Shown: piece by piece, positions 35,318 to 43,335 of the stretch
Layout of the letters: each line of letters begins with the position of its first letter
How positions within the stretch are numbered: the stretch's first letter is position 1
NCBI RefSeq assembly: GCF_025452095.1
Contig: NZ_CP104877.1
Location: 2,976,001-3,040,000 of the forward strand
Direction: 5' to 3'
Origin: Paenarthrobacter sp. JL.01a
Lineage (GTDB): Bacteria; Actinomycetota; Actinomycetes; Actinomycetales; Micrococcaceae
DNA length: 64,000 nucleotides
The notes under the pieces: generated by a model
Databases searched by the model: none
What the model was told of the DNA's origin: nothing
The model's input: only the letters and a program-made list of their open reading frames with translations
Position numbers and translations under genes: made by a program

Positions 35318-35354
35318 TGACCGTGGTCATATTTGCTTCTTTGTTCGCTAGATT
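35318..35354 (+). promoter_or_regulatory. gluA promoter with candidate operator
   Basis: TAGATT (35349-35354) ends 6 nt before the gluA ATG, predicting a leaderless mRNA. An inverted repeat TGACC-GT-GGTCA (35318-35329) lies where the -35 region should be, centred about 37 bp before the expected start point. It could bind a repressor or a class II activator; the regulator is not known. Confidence 0.5.
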
Positions 35355-35360
35355 CTTCGT

Positions 35361-36116
35361 ATGACTACTCAAGCGTCCGGCGATGCCCTCGTCTCCCTGA
35401 ATGGCGTCAACAAGCACTACGGTCAACTGCACGTCCTCAAGGACATCAACCTCCAGGTCCGGAAGGGTGAAGTCGTGGTAGTTATCGGACCTTCCGGTTC
35501 CGGTAAGTCCACCCTGTGCCGTGCGATCAACCGTTTGGAAACAATCGACGACGGCGACATCGCCATCGATGGGAAGAAGCTTCCCGAAGAAGGCAAGGAT
35601 CTCGCCCACCTGCGGGCCGACGTCGGAATGGTCTTCCAGTCCTTCAACCTGTTTGCCCACAAGACGATTCTTGAGAACGTCACCCTCGGGCCCATCAAGG
35701 TCAAGAAGGTAGCCAAGGGAACCGCGGACAAGGAAGCCATGGCGCTCCTTGAGCGCGTCGGCGTCGGACACCAGGCCCCGAAGCTTCCCGCGCAGCTCTC
35801 CGGCGGACAGCAGCAGCGTGTGGCGATTGCACGCGCACTTGCCATGAAGCCCAAGGTGATGCTGTTCGACGAGCCCACGTCCGCGTTGGACCCGGAAATG
35901 ATCAACGAAGTCCTGGACGTCATGATCCAGCTGGCCAAGGAAGGCATGACCATGATCGTGGTGACCCACGAGATGGGCTTTGCCCGCAAGGCCGCTGACC
36001 GTGTGGTGTTCATGGCCGACGGACAGATCGTGGAGGACGCGAGCCCGGAGGAGTTCTTCACCAACCCGAAGAGCGACCGTGCCAAGGACTTCCTGTCCAA
36101 GCTTTTGACCCACTAG
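35361..36116 (+). CDS. gluA: Glutamate-type amino acid ABC transporter, ATP-binding protein
   Basis: ATPase of a polar amino acid importer. The 251-residue protein has Walker [19 protein letters not shown] (~43-60), the Q-loop [17 protein letters not shown], signature [16 protein letters not shown], Walker [16 protein letters not shown] and the switch histidine [17 protein letters not shown]. It is first in gluA-gluB-gluC-gluD, the gene order of the corynebacterial glutamate uptake system. Glutamate specificity is by synteny and similarity. Confidence 0.94.
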   Translation: MTTQASGDALVSLNGVNKHYGQLHVLKDINLQVRKGEVVVVIGPSGSGKSTLCRAINRLETIDDGDIAIDGKKLPEEGKDLAHLRADVGMVFQSFNLFAHKTILENVTLGPIKVKKVAKGTADKEAMALLERVGVGHQAPKLPAQLSGGQQQRVAIARALAMKPKVMLFDEPTSALDPEMINEVLDVMIQLAKEGMTMIVVTHEMGFARKAADRVVFMADGQIVEDASPEEFFTNPKSDRAKDFLSKLLTH

Positions 36117-36170
36117 CTCCTTACCGCCCGCACCCCGGCCGTAAGGCGGCCATCCAATGAAAGGAACATC

Positions 36171-37049
36171 ATGAAGTCTCTTATTACCCGGAGGAAGTCG
36201 CTCCTGGTGGCCGCTTCTGCTGCTATTGCCCTGTCGCTGAGCGCATGTGGTGGCGGCGGAAGCTCCACCACTCCCCCCGTTGCTTCCGCGAGCTTCGAAG
36301 CCGGCACCACCATGGCGAAGCTGAGCGAGGCCAAGACGATCAAGATCGGTACCAAGTTCGACCAGCCGCTCTTTGGACAGAAGGGCCTGGACGGAAAGCC
36401 GGTCGGTTTCGACGTTGAAATCGGCAAGGCCATCGCCGCCAAGCTGGGCATCGCTGCCGACAAGATCGAATGGGTGGAGACCGTCTCCCAGAACCGCGAG
36501 TCCTTCATCGAGCAGGGCCGTGTAGACCTGGTCATCGCCACCTACACCATCAACGACGCCCGCAAGGAAAAGGTCTCCTTCGCAGGCCCGTACTACGAAG
36601 CAGGCCAGGCATTGCTGGTGAACAAGGACGATAACTCCATCACCAAGCCCGAAGACGTCAAGGGCAAGAAGGTGTGCTCCGTGACCGGCTCTACCCCGGC
36701 CAAGACCATTGCCGAGAAATACGGCGCCGAGGTCGTTCCGGCCGCCACGTACACCGCCTGCCTGGAGCCGCTGCGCAACAAGCAGGTTGTCGCCGTGACC
36801 ACCGACAACGTCATCCTCGCCGGCTACGTCGACAAGGAACCGGACGCCTTCAAGCTCGCCTCGGACCAGACCTTCACCAAGGAGCCCTACGGCATCGGCC
36901 TGAAGAAGGACGACACCGTCTTCCGCAACTGGATCAACGACCAGCTTGAGGGATTCGCAAAGGACGGCACCTACAAGAAGGCATGGGAAGCCACCGCAGG
37001 CAAGGTCATCAAGACCGCTCCTGAACTTCCTGCGATCAACCGCTACTAG
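36171..37049 (+). CDS. gluB: Glutamate-type ABC transporter substrate-binding lipoprotein
   Basis: A 292-residue secreted binding protein. The signal peptide (MKSLITRRKSLLVAASAAIA) leads to a lipobox LSLSACGGGGSS with the acylated cysteine at ~26. The mature part has KIGTKFDQPLFGQKGLDGK, VGFDVEIGKAIAAKLGI, VDLVIATYTINDARKEKVSFA and GKKVCSVTGSTPAKTI, typical of cluster 3 (polar amino acid) binding proteins. A GAAAGGAA ribosome site precedes the ATG. A strong hairpin follows the gene. Confidence 0.94.
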   Translation: MKSLITRRKSLLVAASAAIALSLSACGGGGSSTTPPVASASFEAGTTMAKLSEAKTIKIGTKFDQPLFGQKGLDGKPVGFDVEIGKAIAAKLGIAADKIEWVETVSQNRESFIEQGRVDLVIATYTINDARKEKVSFAGPYYEAGQALLVNKDDNSITKPEDVKGKKVCSVTGSTPAKTIAEKYGAEVVPAATYTACLEPLRNKQVVAVTTDNVILAGYVDKEPDAFKLASDQTFTKEPYGIGLKKDDTVFRNWINDQLEGFAKDGTYKKAWEATAGKVIKTAPELPAINRY

Positions 37050-37058
37050 TCGGGACCA

Positions 37059-37096
37059 ATCAACTGCCGCCGCCCATCCGGACGGCGGCAGTTGAT
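37059..37096 (+). terminator. Intercistronic hairpin between gluB and gluC
   Basis: Arms ATCAACTGCCGCCG (37059-37072) and CGGCGGCAGTTGAT (37083-37096) are exact complements with a 10-nt loop. No T-run follows. It probably attenuates transcription or protects the gluAB mRNA 3' end, so that binding protein exceeds permease. Confidence 0.7.
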
Positions 37097-37141
37097 GAAT
37101 CCAGGACCCTGTTCCCTGATTAGCTGCAGCCAAAGGAAGCC

Positions 37142-37792
37142 ATGGACGCCGTCATAGCAAGCCTCCCCGAATACTGGGACGGATTTCTCCGAACCCTTTA
37201 TCTCTCCGTAATTTCAGGAATCATTGCCCTCGTTGTCGGCACACTCCTGGCGGCCATGAGGGTCTCCCCCGTGGCAGCACTCCGCGGCTTCAGCATGTTC
37301 TATGTTGAAGTAGCCCGTAACACCCCCCTGACTATCATTTTCTTCTTCGCAGCCATCGTTCTCCCGCGGCTGGGCGTCAAATTCGAACAGTTCGAAGTGG
37401 CCGCCATCATCGCCCTGAGCAGCTACACCGCCGCCTTCATCGCTGAAGCAGTCCGTTCCGGCGTCAACAGCGTCCCCGTTGGCCAGGCCGAAGCTGCCCG
37501 CAGCGTCGGGATGACCTTCACCCAGGTCCTGGGCTTCATCGTCCTGCCCCAGGCCGTTCGGACGGTGGTCCCGCCGTTGATCAACATCCTGATCGCTTTG
37601 GTCAAGAACTCCTCGGTAGCCGGCGCGTTCTTCGTCCTGGAGCTCTTCGGCTACGGTCGCCAGCTCTCGAATGACTACGGCAACCAGGTCCTCTGGATCC
37701 TTCTTGGGGTGGCATTCTTCTACCTCCTCATCACGGTTCCCCTTGGCCTCCTGGCGCACTTTGTCGAACGAAAGGTGGCGATTGCCCGATGA
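37142..37792 (+). CDS. gluC: Glutamate-type ABC transporter permease
   Basis: A 216-residue inner-membrane permease with five membrane helices. It has the HisM/GlnP-type N-terminus (LPEYWDGFLRTLYLSVISGIIAL) and the EAA loop SGVNSVPVGQAEAARSVGMT. A later helix region is FIVLPQAVRTVVPPLINIL. A CAAAGGAAG ribosome site precedes the ATG. Its stop overlaps the gluD ATG by 4 nt (ATGA). Confidence 0.93.
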   Translation: MDAVIASLPEYWDGFLRTLYLSVISGIIALVVGTLLAAMRVSPVAALRGFSMFYVEVARNTPLTIIFFFAAIVLPRLGVKFEQFEVAAIIALSSYTAAFIAEAVRSGVNSVPVGQAEAARSVGMTFTQVLGFIVLPQAVRTVVPPLINILIALVKNSSVAGAFFVLELFGYGRQLSNDYGNQVLWILLGVAFFYLLITVPLGLLAHFVERKVAIAR

Positions 37793-38706
37793 CCTCGGTC
37801 CTGTACGACGTCCCCGGGCCCAAGGCCCGCCTTTACTCGCTCATTGGTTCCGCTGCCGGAATCCTGATCATCCTCGGCGTCCTGGCCATCGCCGTGATGA
37901 CCCTGGCCCAGCAAGGCATCTTCGACGCCGACCGCTGGGAAATCTTCTACGGCCCCATGGCTCCGGATGTCTGGAACCTGATTGGCCAAGGCATCCTCTC
38001 CACCCTTGCTGCTGCTGCGGTGGCGGCGATCATCGCCTTCCCGCTGGGAATCGGCCTTTGCCTGCTGCGCATCTCGCTGATTCCCTGGGTCCGCATTCCT
38101 ACCCAGGTGGTGCTTGAGTTCCTCCGCGGCATGCCCGTGGTCCTCATGATGTTGTTCGTCCTGCTGGTGTTCGCCACGGGGCAGTTCCAGGCAGTCGTGG
38201 TTGGCCTGGTTCTCTACAACGCCGCCATCTTCGCGGAGATCCTCCGTGCTGGTATCCAGTCGCTGCCAAAGGGACAGCGCGAAGCCGGGCTGGCCATCGG
38301 TCTGCGCAGCTTCCAGTCCCGGATGTCCATCGAATTCCCGCAGGCAGTCCGGCGCATGCTTCCCTCGCTGGTAGCCCAGCTGGTTGTACTCCTGAAGGAC
38401 ACCTCGCTCGGCTACATCGTGGGCTACGAGGAACTGCTGAGGAAGATCCAGATCATGGCCGACTTCCTCGGGCCGAACTTCCTGTTTCCGGCGTTCTTCG
38501 TCGGTGCTGCGATCTACATCCTGATCAACCTGACGGTTTCCCGCATCGCGATCCTGATCGAACGCCGCGGCTCCAAGAAGGCTGCCGGAGGCGTGGCATC
38601 GGCCACTATCCGCACAGGCCTTGAGGGCACCGGCAATGATCCAGTTGCCCAAAATGTGGTTCTGGGTCCGGACCACCGGGACGCTTCCGGCACCGACAAG
38701 AAGTAA
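37789..38706 (+). CDS. gluD: Glutamate-type ABC transporter permease
   Basis: A 305-residue partner permease. The membrane helices include AAGILIILGVLAIAVMTLA and LAAAAVAAIIAFPLGIGLCLL; FLRGMPVVLMMLFVLLVF and the EAA loop AGIQSLPKGQREAGLAIGLR follow. The C-terminal ~45 residues are a soluble tail. It is translationally coupled to gluC; an intrinsic terminator follows. Confidence 0.93.
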   Translation: MTSVLYDVPGPKARLYSLIGSAAGILIILGVLAIAVMTLAQQGIFDADRWEIFYGPMAPDVWNLIGQGILSTLAAAAVAAIIAFPLGIGLCLLRISLIPWVRIPTQVVLEFLRGMPVVLMMLFVLLVFATGQFQAVVVGLVLYNAAIFAEILRAGIQSLPKGQREAGLAIGLRSFQSRMSIEFPQAVRRMLPSLVAQLVVLLKDTSLGYIVGYEELLRKIQIMADFLGPNFLFPAFFVGAAIYILINLTVSRIAILIERRGSKKAAGGVASATIRTGLEGTGNDPVAQNVVLGPDHRDASGTDKK

Positions 38707-38719
38707 GTCGACCCATAGA

Positions 38720-38759
38720 GAAGGCCCGCAGCCAAAATTGGCTGCGGGCCTTCTTTTTG
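38720..38759 (+). terminator. Intrinsic terminator after gluD
   Basis: Perfect 15-bp arms (38720-38734, 38739-38753) with loop AAAT and a TTCTTTTTG tail. It also ends just before the dapE stop and can serve both strands. Confidence 0.9.
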
Positions 38760-38765
38760 TCAGGG

Positions 38766-39895
38766 TCAGGCCGACGGCGCCAGCCACGTCCGGAGTGCAC
38801 GCAGGCACTCACGGATGGCATCGGCGTCGACGTGTTCGTTGTCCTTGTGCGCCAGCAGCGGATCGCCGGGGCCGAAGTTCACCGCCGGGATGCCCAGCTC
38901 ACTGAAACGCGCGACGTCGGTCCAACCGTATTTCGGCTTGGGCTCCGCACCGACGGCGGCAACAAAGGACGCGGCAGCAGGGTGGTTGAGTCCCGGCCGC
39001 GCGCCTGCAGCGGCGTCTGTGCGGACGACGTCGAAGCCTTCAAGGAGTTCGCGGACGTGGGCTTCGGCTTCGTCGGGGGTCTTGTCAGGGGCGAAGCGGT
39101 AGTTGATCTCCACCACGCAACGGTCCGGGATGACGTTGCCCGCGGTGCCGCCGTTGATCTTCACCGCGTTGAGGCTTTCACGGTAGTCCAGGCCATCAAC
39201 GTTGATGGTCTTGGGCTCGTAGGCAGCCAAGCGCTCAAGGATCGGGGCAGCGGCGTGGATCGCGTTGACGCCCATCCATGCACGCGCCGAGTGGGCTGTT
39301 TCACCGAAAGTCGTGGCCTCGAAGCGGCTGGTTCCGTTGCACCCGCCTTCCACCGTGCCGTGCGTCGGTTCCAGCAGAATCGCGAAGTCGCCCGTCAGCA
39401 GCTCCCCGTGGTTGCGGACCAGCCTGCCCAATCCGCTCTTGACCGCTTCCACTTCTTCGTGGTCGTAAAACACGAAGGTGACGTCCTTATCCGGCTGCCG
39501 ACCGCCGTCGAACAGGGTTGCTGCCAGCGCGAGCTGAACCGCGACGCCGCCCTTCATGTCCGTGGTGCCGCGTCCGTAGAGCACGCCCTCCCCCGGGGTT
39601 CCCGATTCCCAGGTTGCCGGGACGGTGCCCAACGATCCCTCGACCGTCGGCAGGGGGACGGTGTCCAGGTGGCCGGCCAGGATGACGCGCTCAGGCAGCC
39701 CAAGTTCCGTCCGGGCAATGATGGCGTCTCCGTCACGGACCACCGCGTACGCAGGAATGGCCCGCAAGGCGGCCTCGACGGCGTCGGCCAGTTCGGTCTC
39801 GTTGCCGGAGACACTGTTGAAGTCGATGATCGCGGCCGTCAGGAGGGCAACGTCCTGGCGCAGGTCAAGGGGGCGGGGGCAGGGTTCGGGGTCAC
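38766..39895 (-). CDS. dapE: Succinyl-diaminopimelate desuccinylase with apparent 1-nt frameshift near the start
   Basis: M20 metallopeptidase of the succinylase branch of DAP/lysine synthesis. The main frame (to 39869) has ALLTAAIIDFNSVSGNETEL, VILAGHLDTVP (His ligand), YGRGTTDMKGGVA (Asp ligand), FYDHEEVEAVKSGLGRL and FGPGDPLLAHKDNEHVD. In that frame no ATG, GTG or TTG exists between the upstream stop (39900-39902) and a TTG at 39767, which would cut off ~35 conserved residues. A GTG at 39895, 6 nt after a TAAGCT -10 box, encodes VTPNPAPAP in another frame. One extra C in the C-runs at 39869-39879 would join the two. It is divergent from dapD. Confidence 0.85.
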
Positions 39896-39901
39896 ACGTT
39901 C

Positions 39902-39907
39902 AGCTTA
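39902..39907 (-). promoter_or_regulatory. Leaderless-type -10 box of dapE
   Basis: TAAGCT on the minus strand with a 6-nt spacer to the GTG at 39895. It supports that GTG as the true start even though it is out of frame with the rest of dapE. Confidence 0.5.
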
Positions 39908-39968
39908 ATGCCAACAAATGCGACTTCTGCGGCGTGAGACCGGTTTTAGCCCACCTCTGCCTGCTGGA

Positions 39969-39974
39969 TAGACT
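39969..39974 (+). promoter_or_regulatory. Leaderless-type -10 box of dapD
   Basis: TAGACT with a 6-nt spacer precedes the ATG at 39981; there is no ribosome site. Confidence 0.5.
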
Positions 39975-39980
39975 TGGGCC

Positions 39981-41006
39981 ATGACTGAAACTGCTTCCGC
40001 CGCTGCGCCTGCAACCGCGCCCGCCAATGATCGATCAGCTTACGGATTCGGCCTCGCCACCATAGCCACTTCGGCCTCAGGGGAAGCAACGGTCCTGGAC
40101 GTCTGGTTCCCGGCACCGGCCCTCGGCGTTGCAGCCGAGACCCTGCGCGACGTCGAAAACGCCGACCCCGCGCTCACGGCGCTGGCGGAGGAAAGCAAGG
40201 ATGCCGACCGCGGTACCGAGCAGAAGGTGGTCTTCGCACAGATCGACCTCGACGCCGCCCCGGCGGACACTGCCGACGCCTACCTTCGCCTGCACCTGCT
40301 CTCCCACCGCTTGGTCAAGCCGAACAGCATCAACCTGGACGGCGTTTTCGGAAAGCTCCCCAACGTGGTCTGGACCAACTTTGGCCCCGCCGCGGTTGAG
40401 GGCTTCGAGTTGACCCGCGCCCGCCTGCGCAAGCGCGGCAACGTGGTGGTCTACGGCGTGGACAAGTTCCCGCGCATGGTCGACTACGTGGTTCCCACGG
40501 GCGTGCGCATCGCCGACGCCGACCGCGTCCGCCTCGGTGCCCACCTGGCCGAAGGCACCACGGTGATGCACGAAGGCTTCGTGAACTTCAACGCAGGAAC
40601 CCTGGGCACCTCCATGGTTGAAGGCCGCATCTCCGCCGGTGTCGTGGCCGGCGACGGTACCGACGTCGGTGGCGGCGCGTCCATCATGGGCACCCTTTCC
40701 GGTGGCGGCAAGGAGAAGATCGCCCTGGGTGAGCGTGTACTGCTCGGCGCGAACTCCGGTGTGGGCATCAGCATCGGTGACGACTCCGTGGTCGAAGCCG
40801 GCCTCTACGTCACCGCCGGAACCCGCGTCCGCGTGCCGGGCCCCAAGGACGAGAACGGCGAAGACACCAGCCAGATCATCAAGGCCGTGGAACTCTCCGG
40901 CGTTCCCAACCTGCTGTTCCGCCGCAACTCCACCACTGGTGGCGTGGAAGTCCTTCCGCGCAAGGGCCAGACCGTGGAGTTGAACGAGGCACTTCACGCC
41001 AACTAG
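39981..41006 (+). CDS. dapD: 2,3,4,5-Tetrahydropyridine-2,6-dicarboxylate N-succinyltransferase
   Basis: Succinylates tetrahydrodipicolinate using succinyl-CoA. The 341-residue protein matches the long actinobacterial DapD type: [40 protein letters not shown], then left-handed beta-helix hexapeptide repeats ([61 protein letters not shown]). It works with DapC and DapE, both in this window. Confidence 0.96.
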   Translation: MTETASAAAPATAPANDRSAYGFGLATIATSASGEATVLDVWFPAPALGVAAETLRDVENADPALTALAEESKDADRGTEQKVVFAQIDLDAAPADTADAYLRLHLLSHRLVKPNSINLDGVFGKLPNVVWTNFGPAAVEGFELTRARLRKRGNVVVYGVDKFPRMVDYVVPTGVRIADADRVRLGAHLAEGTTVMHEGFVNFNAGTLGTSMVEGRISAGVVAGDGTDVGGGASIMGTLSGGGKEKIALGERVLLGANSGVGISIGDDSVVEAGLYVTAGTRVRVPGPKDENGEDTSQIIKAVELSGVPNLLFRRNSTTGGVEVLPRKGQTVELNEALHAN

Positions 41007-41019
41007 CAGGAGGACAGCA

Positions 41020-41862
41020 GTGCGCCGGTTCCGCCGCGCCATCGTAGCGGTGCTGGCCTTGGCCCTTGTTGCAGGGGCCATCTACGCGATCGTGGCTGTA
41101 CTGCAGCGCTCCGAGACCCTGGTCACGGAGCGCTGCACCGCCGTCGTCGGTTCTGAAAGCCACGAGCTCGCCACGGACCAAGCCGCCAACGCATCGCTCA
41201 TCACGGCAATCTCCGTCAAGCGTGGGCTGCCGCCCAGGGCGGCGAGCATCGCCTTGGCCACCGCCATGCAGGAATCCCGGCTGCGCAACATCAACTACGG
41301 TGACGAAGCCGGTCCGGACTCCCGTGGACTGTTCCAACAAAGGCCGTCGCAGGGCTGGGGCACCGAAGCACAGGTCATGGACCCCGTTTACGCCACCAAC
41401 GCGTTCTACGACGGACTGGTCAAAATCCCGGGCTACGAGACCATGGAAATCACCCAGGCGGCGCAGGCAGTCCAGCGCTCGGCCTTTCCCCGCGCGTACG
41501 CCCAGCATGAGCCGATGGGCCGGGCCTTCGCCTCAGCACTGACCGGGCATTCGGAATCCTCGCTGAACTGCGAACTGCGCATGCCCGAAGCGGCGGGTGA
41601 CCCTGCCGTCGTCGTCGATGAACTCACGACGGCGTTCGGCACCCAGCCTGCCTCAGTCCAGGGCCGCTCGGTGCAGCTGGAAGTGACCGGAACCCAGGCG
41701 TGGGCCGTGGCCCATTGGGCGGTGGCAAATGCGAAGGCCTTGGCCATCACCCAAGTGGATGTGGCGGGCCAGACGTGGAACCGGGAGAAGCGCGATGGCT
41801 GGCATGCAGCGGCCGCTCCCTCGGAGACGGTCACGATCACGGTCTCCGCTCCCCCCACCTGA
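41020..41862 (+). CDS. Exported lysozyme-like protein of unknown function
   Basis: A 280-residue protein. One N-terminal membrane anchor (AIVAVLALALVAGAIYAIVAVL) is followed by an extracytoplasmic domain. The segment IALATAMQESRLRNINYGDE with RGLFQQRPSQGWG resembles lytic transglycosylase/lysozyme folds (glutamate followed by Ser, then GLFQ). Two cysteines (~C39, ~C188) could form a disulfide. The GTG at 41020 is 13 nt after dapD, with AGGAGGA upstream, so co-transcription is likely. Peptidoglycan cleavage is inference. Confidence 0.7.
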   Translation: MRRFRRAIVAVLALALVAGAIYAIVAVLQRSETLVTERCTAVVGSESHELATDQAANASLITAISVKRGLPPRAASIALATAMQESRLRNINYGDEAGPDSRGLFQQRPSQGWGTEAQVMDPVYATNAFYDGLVKIPGYETMEITQAAQAVQRSAFPRAYAQHEPMGRAFASALTGHSESSLNCELRMPEAAGDPAVVVDELTTAFGTQPASVQGRSVQLEVTGTQAWAVAHWAVANAKALAITQVDVAGQTWNREKRDGWHAAAAPSETVTITVSAPPT

Positions 41863-41923
41863 GTTTTTGTACAGCTAATGCCCTTAAGAAGCTCTCTTAA
41901 GGGCATTAGCTGTACAAAAACTC
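41861..41923. terminator. Perfect 29-bp inverted repeat, bidirectional terminator
   Basis: Arms 41861-41889 and 41895-41923 are exact reverse complements with loop AGCTC, between two convergent genes. Outer ends GAGTTTTTG/CAAAAACTC supply a T-run for either strand. Its left arm begins at the stop codon of the preceding gene. Confidence 0.85.
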
Positions 41924-41925
41924 CG

Positions 41926-42537
41926 TCAGGCGAGGAGCTCCACGACGGGTTGGACGTAGCTGCGGAAGGCATCCGGCTGGGACATCAGGCGGTGGCTCAT
42001 GATCATGGTGTTGGGTTCGAGGTACCACGCGCGGGGTTCGTTCAGCGGCAATTCGATGATGGTGAGATCGAAGTCCCGCGAACTTCGCCCAACCTCCAAC
42101 AGCCGGTCCTCCACCATCTCGCTGAGGAGCTCGGTTGTACCGCTCGCCGCGCGTTCGGCTTCCAGGCGGGCGTATTCGTCGATCCTGTCCGTCGCCCATC
42201 CCAAGGCCGAGCCGAAGTGCGCCTGCAGCACCCTTTGCAGCGCCGGGGAGTTCCCGAACGCCTTGAAGCTTGGGGGCGCCAGCTCCGACACCGGGTTGGG
42301 ATAGGACTTCAACAACCGTTCCCACCATGCCTCCCACTCGGTCTTGAGGGCATTGATGCCGCCGACATCGGAGGTGAGGTGGCTGTGGTCTGCGTGCCGT
42401 ACTTTGGGGTCTGCATGGGAGAGGCTGGGCCTTCCCGCACCGTCCAGGCCCGCGACGTCGCGCAAGTACAGTGCGATGAGCATCGGTCCGGACGTGTCCA
42501 TGGTGATACGCCAACCCTGGCCGTCTGATACGTGCAT
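41926..42537 (-). CDS. Conserved-type hypothetical cytosolic protein
   Basis: A 203-residue soluble protein without recognisable domains. Features are an acidic/aromatic middle part (ALKTEWEAWWERLLKSYPNP) and the C-terminal FDLTIIELPLNEPRAWYLEP with a following MIMSHRLMSQPDAFRSYV. A GGAAGG ribosome site lies 7 nt before the ATG. High-GC codon use matches the neighbours, so it is a real gene. No function is proposed. Confidence 0.75.
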   Translation of the reverse strand: MHVSDGQGWRITMDTSGPMLIALYLRDVAGLDGAGRPSLSHADPKVRHADHSHLTSDVGGINALKTEWEAWWERLLKSYPNPVSELAPPSFKAFGNSPALQRVLQAHFGSALGWATDRIDEYARLEAERAASGTTELLSEMVEDRLLEVGRSSRDFDLTIIELPLNEPRAWYLEPNTMIMSHRLMSQPDAFRSYVQPVVELLA

Positions 42538-42631
42538 CCCTAGACCTTCCGCAGCAGGATACCGACACCACCCAGTCTATTCCTGATCAGCGGCCCTGTC
42601 CCATGCCGGTGCAGGGGTCCCATGCCGGCGG

Positions 42632-43255
42632 CTATGGCACTGCAAGCCCCGACAACGACCTCAGGTGGGCCGTGAGGACATCACTGCACACCTCGGCTGT
42701 CATCCATTCAGGTTGCAGCAGGGCGTGCATGCACAGCCCATCCATGGTCGCCAGAAGCCTTTCAGCTTCGGTAACCAGCGACTGCTGGTGGTCAGCCTGG
42801 CCGGGGTTCAGGAGCAGGATCAGTCGACCCACGATCGCCGCCACCGTCCTGTGGCTCCGCTCAGCTTCCGGGGCCAGGACGGGTTTGATTCGCGCAGCGT
42901 GCCGGAAGGCCATCCATACACAGGCATCGACGGCAAGTTCCTCATCCAGGGGCAGGAACTGGCCCAGGAGATTCAGGACGGCAGCGTGCTGACCCGGGCT
43001 GCCGGGTCCTTCTTCCTCCACCACGGCCAGCGCTGCTTCGAGCCGCCCGGCGATGCGGTCTATCACCGTTCCGAAAGAGAAGATGAGCAGTTCATCGCTG
43101 CTGGCAAAATAGTGACGGACTGAGCCCACGGCCAACCCGGCTTCATCCGCTACCTCCCTGAGGGAGGCCCGCTCCAAGCCATCGCTGGCGATGATCCTGA
43201 ATACGGCTTGGACGACTTCCTGGCGCCGGGCTTCGGCATCAACAATTTTGGGCAC
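42632..43255 (-). CDS. TetR-family transcriptional regulator (BetI-like)
   Basis: A 207-residue regulator. The N-terminal helix-turn-helix is RRQEVVQAVFRIIASDGLE then SLREVADEAGLAVGSVRHYF (about residues 11-55), followed by a C-terminal helical domain. The GTG at 43255 is used. A palindrome AGCACG-AA-CGTGCT lies 12 bp upstream and is the likely autoregulatory operator. Divergent galE starts 80 bp away and could be co-regulated. Confidence 0.9.
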   Translation of the reverse strand: MPKIVDAEARRQEVVQAVFRIIASDGLERASLREVADEAGLAVGSVRHYFASSDELLIFSFGTVIDRIAGRLEAALAVVEEEGPGSPGQHAAVLNLLGQFLPLDEELAVDACVWMAFRHAARIKPVLAPEAERSHRTVAAIVGRLILLLNPGQADHQQSLVTEAERLLATMDGLCMHALLQPEWMTAEVCSDVLTAHLRSLSGLAVP

Positions 43256-43266
43256 TAATCGTTTTT

Positions 43267-43308
43267 AGCACGAACGTGCTTCCACGCCGCTCAACACGGA
43301 GCGGCGTG
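43267..43308. promoter_or_regulatory. Candidate TetR operator(s) between tetR and galE
   Basis: A palindrome AGCACGAACGTGCT (43267-43280) sits immediately upstream of the regulator gene. A second inverted repeat, CACGCCGCT / AGCGGCGTG (43283-43291 and 43300-43308), follows. A TAGCGT (43323-43328) 7 nt before the galE ATG is a leaderless-type -10 box. Confidence 0.5.
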
Positions 43309-43335
43309 CCCTCGATTTCCGATAGCGTAGGGACC

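Noticed and set aside
35304..37133. Very long (609-codon) open frame antisense to gluA/gluB
   Set aside because: It is the mirror of two well-supported ABC transporter genes; its translation is compositionally odd and lacks any domain. It is a by-product of high-GC codon bias.
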